Shown here one piece after another: positions 55,901 to 64,000 of a stretch of DNA of 64,000 bases. Each line of letters starts with the position of its first letter. Position 1 is the stretch's first letter. Origin of the DNA: Certhia americana (lineage: Eukaryota; Chordata; Aves; Passeriformes; Certhiidae); NCBI GenBank assembly GCA_018697195.1, contig CM031864.1, positions 30,428,198 through 30,492,197 of the forward strand, given 5' to 3'. The notes beneath the pieces were generated by a model, which saw only the letters and a list, made by a program, of their open reading frames with translations, made no database searches and was not told the origin of the DNA. The position numbers and the translations under genes are program-made.

Positions 55901-58029
55901 GAAGGTGCCTCTTGGTGCTGGGTTGGTGGGTTTGCTCCTGAGTTGCTGGTGGAGGGCTGCAGCACACCTGGCTGGTCCTGACCTCAAAGCAGGTGTCTGG
56001 GGAAGGCTGTCCTATGGTGGCAGCATCCCACTGCTTGCAGGTGAGTGTTTGGTGCCTGCTGCTCTGGGCACAGACAGAAGAGTGGCTGTGTCCCCCTGCA
56101 GCAAGTCAGGAGGGAAATGTGTGGGAGAGGGACAGGGCAGTTCCTTTTCTAGTCTAGGTTGTGTTGAGTGGGGAGGATGGTTGTGCTGGGTGCACAGAGG
56201 CTGCATTGCTCTGGCTTGTGCCCAGCTCACCTGGCCAAGCAGGACACTGGGACTCCCCAGAAATGTTTCTGTGCCCCTGAGCAGACAGAACTGACTGTCC
56301 TTAGAGCTGCCACGTGATATGGGGAAGTGGAAATGTGTGGACCCCTAAGGAAGCTGTGCCTCCAAGGGATTAGCAGGAGAGGCTGCCTTTGTGCTGGTGA
56401 GTTTCCTGAGCTTCTCTGGCTGAACAACATCAGCGTGAGCAGATGTGGGTCTTCTCCATCGTGCAGCCTCAACGTGTTTTGTCTTCACAGCAGGGAGCAG
56501 CACAAGCTGCTGTGGGCCGTGCTGTGACAGCAGGCTGTGCTGCCATCCCATACCTGTTTGATCTCTTGGTGCAAAGACGTGTGTGTTATGAGCTTGTGAT
56601 AAAGTTCCTGTGATAAAGCAGCCAAGATGTGACAGCTCCAGGCAGGCCCCAGCCCCTGCTCTGGGATACAGATGTTGGCACTGCTGGTGGATGGTCCCAG
56701 CAAAACTTTATCAAGAAGAGTAAGTGTTCAGGACTTGCAGAGGTATTTGGCAATGTTTCCTTTCTGAAGTCTGTGGTGCTGTAAGGTGATGTATGGCTCT
56801 CCCTGAGGGGAATTGGGGTATGAGAGCTGCCTGCTGTGTTGTGCCAGCCCCACGTCCTGGGTCCCCCTTGCCCTTCCCAGGGGTGGACAGAGGAGCCTGA
56901 GCACGTTTCCATTCCTGACCTGGGCTATGGTGCTTGTTAGCAAAGCCTCTGCTGCTCCAGCAAGGAGATTTGATTTGGATGAGGCTGCAGGGTGTGTGAT
57001 TTCCCAGGGCCTTCCTTCTAGCTCTGACCAACATTCTCCTGAAGGAATGGGAAAACTGAGGCGTGGGGACACCAATGTCCCTGCAGTGCCAGTGGGTGTG
57101 GAGCAAGGTCACCTGTGTCCTGCTCTTGGGCCAGTGCAGAGGAGTGGGTGCACACAGCTCTGCTCCAAAGGAGCACTGATCTTTCCATGGGCTCCAGGGA
57201 GCTCTCAGGCAGCCAGAGCCAGCTCCACTTCCATGGGCCTGATGGCAGTTCCGCTCCTAATAAGTTAATCTGATGGGTTTTGTCATGAGCAAAACAAGAA
57301 ATCACGTTTTTAATAATAAAAAAAGGGTCCTGCAGCTTGTTAACATCTGGAGTTCAATCATTTCTGTGCTCAAAACTGTGGAATGCTTCAGCACAATATA
57401 AATCTTGCCACTTGCTGTACATGGGCTCCAGATGGGGAGGGAGAGTTCATGTTCACTTGTAGCCCAGATGGGTGCTGAAGGCTCTGCCTGGAGCCCCCTC
57501 GGTGTGTGGATCCCCTGCTCCCACGCTGGGTGAGAGGGCTGAACTCCCCAAACAGGCAGGGCTGTATCTGGAGAAGGGGGATGAATGCCTAAAAGCTTCT
57601 GCCAAATGTTTCTTGGCACCACAGAGTGATGGGGCCACAGCTAAACAGCCCTGTGGGGCCAAAGCAAGGGCCAGGTTGGACAACTCCACTGGGTGATGCA
57701 CAAACCACTCCTAGGAGCCAGCGGCAGGGCTGGAGCTGTGTGCCCTGGCAGCACCCAGTGCCATCAGACAGGACCACGTTGGGGTGATGGCATTCTGAGC
57801 CCCCATGGGCTTGTGTCCTCTGTGTGCACCTTGTTTTGCACCCAGAGCACTGATAAATACACGAAATCCTGGGGCAGACCTGGGGGATGCCTGGCTGTGA
57901 GCATAACATCAGGCTGGAAACAAAGCATTTATCCTTGCTCTGCTCCATTGCCAGGCTCTAACCAGTTCCTTCCCCTTTGCACGACGACTGATTTCCTTAA
58001 TAATCCCTGGAGGTAGGGTTTTCTGAAAA
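52936..58029. other. Gene-free, GC-richer unique sequence
   Basis: Many opposed open frames of 60-163 codons without domains. A T-rich tract lies at 53101-53122. At 54175-54229 a 55-base stretch is bounded by GAGCAG| and |GTAAGG and encodes VTETSTIQQITLPTADVE in one frame. The pyrimidine tract before it is weak, so it is not called as an exon. Confidence 0.4.
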
Positions 58030-58330
58030 TCTGAGTGTATCCATCGCACCAGGAACATTTTTAATGAAAGCAAGAGAATTTATTCTCTCTGGAAGTTTGA
58101 TTCTCACTAAATTACATATCCTTGGTTTTCAAAACCAAGAGTTTTGCAGTGTGAGACCAAAATTCTTTTTTTCCTAGTTTTTTTGACATTTCAGACAGGG
58201 CAGGCAAATTTCCACAAAAATATTTTCTTTGCTTTTAGAAAAAAAAAAATCTGTTTTTGACTGAAAGATGACCTGCTACAAACTGTTTGGATGGAAATTT
58301 TTCATGCAGCCTTAAGTCAGGGTATTGATG
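58030..58330. repeat. Probable old AT-rich repeat, family unknown
   Basis: Dense TTTT/AAAA words with 'aacatttttaatgaaagcaa', 'gacatttcagac' and 'atggaaatttttcatgca'. A perfect 19-base palindrome, CTTGGTTTTCAAAACCAAG, sits at 58121-58139. The texture is that of decayed repeat sequence. I cannot name it. Confidence 0.3.
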
Positions 58331-59087
58331 TGAGAAAGGCAGTAGTTGAGCTGCAGGAAATATGTGCTCAGAGAGCTGGGGAAACTGTGCTGCTTGTAGG
58401 TCTGTTGGTGTTGTAGGTGAAGCACAGCAATTTGGCTTTTCCACATTTTTAGAGGTTTTGGGGATGTTTAGAGTGGAGACACCACAACCAGGCTGGAGAT
58501 TGGGTTTTCTGGGATAACTTGAAGGTTTTTCAAGCACTGATGCACAACCTGTGCATCTGAATCTCTTCAGGAAAACCACTAGAAATGTTTTTATTGGGGG
58601 TTTTTTAAGGCACGTGTGCAATTCAAGACTCTGCCCACAAAAGTAAGCTCTTAACTTCCATTAAAAGCAGTTTGCCTAAACACCTTCGGAGGCTCTGGGT
58701 TTGCCAGCTGGTATCTAGGTCTTATCTGTCCCTTTAGGCATTTAGATATCCTTAAACTGCCTGCTTCTCAGGGACTTCAACAAGAGAGTAGGATGTGCCT
58801 GCTGGTTTTCTTAAATAGAAATGCTTTCCTGGACCAGGGCTGGATCAGTGTTTTCAGTGTGGCTCTGATGGATGACCTACTGCTTTGAGAGAACCCCCTT
58901 CCCCAATTTTCGTCTCAGCCTTTTTTTATGGGGAAATGGAGGCCAGGCATATGAAAAGTATTTTTCTTTTTTATCAGTTTGGCTGGAAAGCTCAATCTGC
59001 CCCAGGCTGAAGTCAGTACTGCTCGTAGGCAGCTCTTGGTCAAGGGGAGAGCAGGGAAGGGAGGGTGTTGAGGATGGGTTGCTGCAG
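58331..59087. other. Gene-free unique sequence
   Basis: Short frames only, no recognisable repeat or gene. T-rich words occur near 58600 and 58920-58980. Confidence 0.5.
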
Positions 59088-59180
59088 GGAATCACAGAAT
59101 TTCCTATGCTGGGAAGGCTCCCATAAGGATCATCAAGTCCAACTCCCTGCTTCTTGCAGGACATGCCAAACTCACTGTGC
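59088..59180 (-). mobile_element. CR1 LINE 3' end fragment, antisense
   Basis: The + strand reads 'gaatcacagaatttcctatg', 'ctgggaaggct', 'aaggatcatcaagtccaact' and 'ccctgcttcttgcaggacat'. This is the complement of the CR1 3' end (ATTCTGTGATTC preceded by the GGACTTGATGATCCTT region). The element is thus on the - strand, severely 5'-truncated, about 90 bases long. It differs in subfamily from the copy at 17365. Confidence 0.8.
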
Positions 59181-60120
59181 TCCAATCCTGCTGGGTGTTT
59201 GTGGAGAGAGTTTTGGGATTTGCACGAGCTGAGATCACCTGTGGGTTTTTAAGCAATGTGTTTCCCTGTGTCAGGCTAAGTCTGCAGAGGAAGATTTTGG
59301 GATCTGCGTTGAAACATGGAAGTGTTCCTCAGGAGGAGAGGTGATTATTAGCATGGATGGATGCTGGGGTGATGGTAAGGAGAGTACGTGCATGTCCCTG
59401 CCTCAAGTGGAAGGAAGGAGGATCTGGAGGTGCATGAGGAGGCAGGTGTTGGCTGCCAGCACTGATATGTTAGCCTTTGGAACTCCTTTTTCCACCCAAG
59501 ATTTGCCACAAAATGAATGCTTCTACATAAAATGTCAGGCCTGTTTTCAAAAAAAAAAAAGTTCCAGTTGTAAATGAAAACCCCAAAAAGAACCAAACCA
59601 GAAATTAAACGATTTGGATTGTTAAACACTGGATTCACAGATTTTTTTATTTTTTTTTTTAAATCAGGATGGATTGTTTTGGTTTTGGTTCCCAGATTTG
59701 GGGATTTTTCCCTTGGGAAACCATCTACTCTTGATTTGACAGAGAAAGAAAAAGACAGGCAAAATAAATCCATGGCAATCTCTGCCAAACTGATTGAGGG
59801 GAGGGTAAATATTCCTTCCTGACCTTAAAGTTGGAAATCCAACAGCCCCAAATACTTGCAGGATGCTCACCCAGCCCCTGGGGTGGTTTTCTAGCACCCC
59901 AGGACTCCCACCATACCCCTTTAACTATCTTAGCTGGGAGTGGATGGGGAGAAGATGGATTGGAAATCATCTCCCTTGGATCAAAGCCACTTGAGGCTTA
60001 AGAGGCAGGCGTGAAAATTTTATCTCTGCCTGCCCCAGGGTGGGTTTGTTGTTGCTGGCCAGGCTGTGGCTCTTCCATGCTCTGATAACCCAGTGAGGAG
60101 GAAGGGTCCTGGCTCCTTCC
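59181..60120. other. Gene-free sequence with short homopolymer tracts
   Basis: A12 near 59551-59562 and a T-rich tract at 59642-59661 bracket an A/C-rich stretch. No SINE body was recognised. Opposed frames at 59348-59788 and 59574-59822 are chance. Confidence 0.5.
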
Positions 60121-60500
60121 TCAGCTCTTGTAACGGAGATACAAAAGGCGACTCCCTCAGTTTGCTTTTCCCCCCTGTCTATGGTTGAATATCTGTAGAT
60201 GTTGTTTGCTAAACAAGAGCGCCGGTGGCAGAGGAATTAGAAGAAATCCCTTCTTAATTGGAAACAGTGAGTCTGTGTATTTTTTCAGTTGTCTATTTTG
60301 AGTCTTGTAAAATTAAAGTTATTAACTGTAATGCAGCGGTTTCCAGATTCCCACAGCCCTTTACAATAGTGGGGAAATTCATCCCAGGTCACTGGGAGCC
60401 TTTAATGAATACATTAAGGCTTATTATTAAAATAAAGTACTTGCAGCTTTATGGGAGACATCTGGCAAGGCTGCTTGTCTCTCTGAAGGCTCCCTGAGTG
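60121..60500. promoter_or_regulatory. Possible conserved non-coding element
   Basis: AT-rich, repeat-free and with retained CpGs (AGGCGACTC, GAGCGCCGGTGGC, ATGCAGCGGTTTCC). It carries the bulged inverted repeat GCCTTTAATG..CATTAAGGC at 60398-60420, which presents two homeodomain TAAT cores face to face, followed by TTATTATTAAAATAAAG. The composition fits an enhancer near a developmental gene. Conservation is untested. Confidence 0.25.
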
Positions 60501-60869
60501 TCCTCTCCCGGCGTGCACCATGTCAGGCCCGGCTTTCAGGAGCTGTTCTCCGCACAAGGATTCCCACAGGAGGCTCTGGGAGACAGAGAGCCTTTGCTGG
60601 ATGTGATGGAGAGCAGTTGTGCCAGACCTGCCCCTGTGGTGGCTCCACGGATGTTTCTGGAGCCCAGCAGGCGCTGCAGGTCCCGGTGTGAGCCCTGCTG
60701 GGATGCACCGGGGTAAAGCTGCCTCATTCCCCTGCGGGATGTGCGGGCAGAGCTGAGTTAGGTTAACCCCAAGCAGGAGGAGGAGAGTCTGGGCAGAGCC
60801 AGCTGGCCTGGGTGCAGGCAGGCCAGCTTGGAGCCAGCTGCTGGCCAGCTGTGCTCACCCAAAGCAGGG

Positions 60870-61165
60870 CGCTACGACTGATAAGCGGCTTCGGATCGCA
60901 TCGGGTGGCTGCAGCCACGCAATACCACACAGCCACACAGCCACATCACACAACGACTTGGTGTAACATGAAAAGCCGGGAGCCAGATCCTTGGGGTTTG
61001 GGGCCAGGAAGTTGCCCTGGGCTGGCACTGCCAGGAGCAGGTACCTCGAAGCCAGCATGCTCGCGTGCCGAGGAGAGCAAAGCACGGCTGTGAAGGGTCT
61101 GTGATCTTATCGCTGCTTTATCTCCATCCAGCCTTGATCCCGGCAGAGAGCGGGGCCACGTGGCA
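60870..61165. promoter_or_regulatory. CpG-rich cluster with GATA and E-box sites
   Basis: I count about 18 CpGs in 290 bases, seven of them in 45 bases at 60870-60910. Consensus GATA sites: TGATAAG (60879-60885), CTTATCG (61106-61112, reverse) and TTATCT (61118-61123, reverse). A perfect palindromic E-box, CCACGTGG, is at 61156-61163. A short CACAGCCA repeat lies at 60925-60945. There is no coding frame or TATA-type promoter I can support. Enhancer or non-coding promoter are possible. Confidence 0.35.
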
Positions 61166-62380
61166 GTAATTGTGTTAGGAAAACAAACTAATCTCCAAAG
61201 GGACAGAGAGCAGCTGTCGGGCTATCGGGGCTATCAGGGAAATGGATGTGGCCTGCCAGCTCGATCCAGTGCTGCTCTGCTGGAGCAGGGGCCAGCCAGG
61301 GGATGGAGGAGGCAGAAAGGGAAGGAAAACAAGCTTGGGCTGCCAGGTGAGACTGTAGGAGTGTTTGTCCGAGGAGCTCTTTGCTTGTCAGAATGTTTGT
61401 GAGATGTCTGCTCAGGTGTGGCAGTGAGGAGAGCCAGGTTAACCCTGGCAGATCCCTTATCACTATCTGCTCAGTGTCCCCTCTGTGCTCCTTGGCTAAT
61501 TTGGCAGCAGGTTGGAACACCTTTCTCTTAATGTGCTCCCCCAAGGTTGGCTCTGTGGCCCAGGCACCCCAAAACCTGCTGCTGATGCAGCTTGCCCATC
61601 CCAGGGTTGGGCTTGCCCTCCCTTGCTACCTTACTCCCCTCTTCAGCCCAGCTATGTGACACCAGAAAGGGTGCAAGGGCCAGACCCCAGGAGTGTGCTG
61701 GGAAATAGAAGAGGTTCCTGAAGGTACATGTGGAGATCAGACTGCAGCAGGAGGAGCCTTCCTCTGCAAGATTTCCCCAAGTTTGTGAGGGAGAGGAACC
61801 AGACAATGATCAGGCTGGTTTGGAGCTGGTTCTCTCTCCTGGGAAACCATTGGGAGGAAATTATTACAAAGATCTGCCAACTGTTGTGCTTGGCCCTCCC
61901 CACACCTCCCCTCTGTGCCTGGGTCTCTAGCCCAGGAGTTCAGCCATTGCCATGCAGGGAAACACGGGATTTTCCCCCAAATTCTGAGTGTGAGCATCTT
62001 TGGGGGGGTGAAAGGTGGGGAGGAAAGCGAATGGCAGAGGCAGGGCAGCCCCACGGGTCGCACATGTGCCCCTCTCCCCAAAAAGCTGGATCAATCCTCT
62101 GGCTCTGGATAACCCCAAACCTGGGGAAGGTTAAAATCTAGCTCTGAAGTGTCTGGCTCTGTTCCAACACAAACATTGTTGTTTCTGGATTATATGTTTA
62201 AGAGAAAAGAAAATCCTATCATGAAGTAATGCCAACAAGATAGACAATTGTGTCTTGTATTGAGTCTGTCCTCCATGTTCTACTAAGGCTTCAATTGAGA
62301 TGGACTTGAAAAATAAAAAAAAGCCCAGAATTACACAGCTCCCAAAAGTGTTCCTGAAAATAAATTTTTGCCAGGTTCCT
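61166..62380. other. Gene-free unique sequence
   Basis: Opposed frames up to 137 codons at 61.5-62.1 kb lack domains. No mobile element was recognised. Confidence 0.5.
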
Positions 62381-62600
62381 CCCTAGCAGTTAATTAAGTC
62401 TTCTATTAAATGCTGACAGGAGCTTGATAGTGTTATACGTTGCAGCAGGCTCTGTTCATGGTGTTATAATTATGGCAGTAAAACAGTTTCCATTATAGTC
62501 CTCGTTTTCATAGGCTCGTAACTTCTGAAAACATTTACTTTTCACGTTGAAATTTTTGCATGCTTGGCCTTAACCAGGTGGGAAATTTTTTTAAATTTTT
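62381..62600. promoter_or_regulatory. Possible conserved non-coding block
   Basis: Repeat-free AT-rich stretch with TTAATTAAG, TTATAATTATGG and retained CpGs (TATACGTTGC, CCTCGTTTTC, GGCTCGTAAC, TTTCACGTTG) in CpG-poor surroundings. Weak, composition-only call. Confidence 0.2.
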
Positions 62601-64000
62601 TTTTTTAACTCTGAGAAAAAAATCCGTGTAGCCCTTTTAGAGTTATGGGGGAGAAAATACAAGGTTTTTTCAACTAGAATATAAGTGAGGGGGAAAAGGT
62701 AAAAAACATCATTTTTCTAAAGAGATGGACAGCAAAAACCTGTGATACCTGATCCTTGCTTTGGAAATGGATAGACTGGGCTTTGCAGAGTGCCTGGGGC
62801 ACTTCCCATCCAAAAAAAGAAAAAAATCCTATCTCTGATTTAAAAGCCTTGGTGAAGCCAATGGCAGAGCCTCGAGGGAATCCACTTGTCACCCATTAGA
62901 AGTGACTCTTGGTTGCAGGTTAAAAATAGAGGCTGGTAATTAATAACTCTTCCCCTCTGGCAACATTTTTGAGGTACTGACAGTATTTCTCATCTCTCAT
63001 GGGGATGAGGAGTCAGTTCTGAAAAATTTTGTGAACTAGAAAACCAAAGGGTAAGATCTTTTAAGGTCAATGAAAATATTTTTCTTTCATAATTTCAAGC
63101 TTCCTGTTTTGATAGGAGTTTTTTTCCTATAAGCAGCTTAATTCTGAAGAGAGAAGACCTTTTCAACTAAAGCCCTGGGATGTGTCACTGAAGGAAGTAC
63201 AAAAGCCAAACATTTGGACAATTTGGACAAGGGTTTGAGCTTTTTTTCCCAGTTGAAACAACTGCCCGAACCACTCTCGCCTGCAAAATTAAAATGGGTA
63301 TTTTCCCACTGTTCCCCTTCCCAGGCCCATTGCACAGGGAGTTTCCCAGCTGGCCCATTGAATGGTGGACAAATGCAGGGATGGGGCAAATGGGATGGAG
63401 CCACAGTTGCAGGAGCAGCTTGAACCGCTGTGAGATCCACTGGACTCTTGATTTTAATTATGGCTTCAGGATTTTGTCCCTCTTCCCAGCCACCACCATC
63501 ATGGTCCCTCAGCAGGGACTTCAAAGGCACAGGAGTCCCTTGGGACACTGAAGATACAGACTGAGCTTCTACTGCAGCCTTCAAAAGCATCCAGGATGAT
63601 TAAAAGTCTGCCTCCTGATGGGGCCTTTAACCACATGGAAAGTGGGATTTAGGTTCTGAAGTTGTTTCTCTGCTTTAGAAATTTGCTTTTTTGGCACTGG
63701 TGTTTTGAAGTGCCCAGTCAAGGAAGGACAGTTCCTGAGAGATCGGGTGTGAGCATGGCTGGAAAGCGATGTTTTGTCCCTTGGTGCACTGGCATGCAGT
63801 TTTTCAGGGAGAGCCAAGAGAAAAGGTGTCCTGGAGGAGGATGGAGAGGATGAACGGAGGCACAGACCTGTCCCAGCGGGCTGACAAATCAAAGCAGGAG
63901 TAGATTGGCTGCCCCCGACCCTCCTGGTCTTTAAAAGTGGCTCAAGGAGCACTAAACACAGCAGTTACATTCTTTTCCTCTCTAAAACAGAGCCCTGAGC
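62601..64000. other. Gene-free sequence
   Basis: About 63000-63110 is AT-rich with the texture of decayed repeat sequence. A - strand frame of 150 codons (63138-63590) overlaps + frames and lacks a domain. The window ends without reaching a recognisable gene. Confidence 0.45.

Noticed and set aside
1..64000. tRNA, rRNA or CRISPR-like arrays
   Set aside because: No cloverleaf with intact A and B boxes, no rRNA core words and no spaced direct repeats with unique spacers were seen. The only regular array is the contiguous minisatellite.

Overview
The window reads as non-coding nuclear DNA of a bird, plausibly a songbird. Evidence: a CR1-type LINE 3' end on the + strand (17365-17645) and a CR1-like fragment on the - strand (59088-59180); compact solo LTRs, including a - strand element with TGTCATGG..CCACAACA ends of the kind seen in songbird ERVL elements; and very old amniote repeats (MIR/L2-like, L3/CR1-like, and a family with a CATTGAAGTCAATG core). 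CpG is depleted outside a few short clusters, as in vertebrate intergenic or intronic DNA. The species, chromosome and nearest gene cannot be read from the sequence.

I found no protein-coding gene, rRNA, tRNA or CRISPR array that I can support. The open frames are short, overlap on several strands, lack recognisable domains, or come from repeats. The window is best taken as a gene desert or the inside of a large intron.

Layout. 1-9.8 kb: mostly unique sequence with two old MIR-like relics, an (AAT)n microsatellite and one possible splice-bounded exon (7920-8033). 9.8-15 kb: old repeats, poly-T and (CA)n tracts, and a repeat-free AT-rich stretch that may be conserved. 15-27 kb: recent retroviral activity, with two solo LTRs of one family (15072-15492 and 26178-26612), an antisense ERVL-like LTR (18415-19113), a CR1 3' end, a stop-poor segment (21773-22190) and an AT-rich perfect hairpin (24866-24907). 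27-38 kb: a roughly 31-bp minisatellite (29686-29972), a MIR/L2 relic, a CpG-dense islet (34371-34566) and an L3/CR1 relic in which a GEVPEDW reverse-transcriptase motif is still readable. 38-58 kb: mostly unique GC-richer DNA, the third solo LTR (43749-44187) and a possible regulatory segment with ACAAT cores (50242-50330). 58-64 kb: CR1 fragment, a homeodomain-type inverted repeat and a CpG-rich GATA/E-box cluster (60870-61165).

The most informative results are structural. Three LTRs share TGATGCC..GGCATCA-type ends. Two of them have perfect 4-bp target duplications. The third (26178-26612) has none and is instead abutted on both sides by a diverged 78-bp direct repeat. I saw no undescribed multi-gene system.
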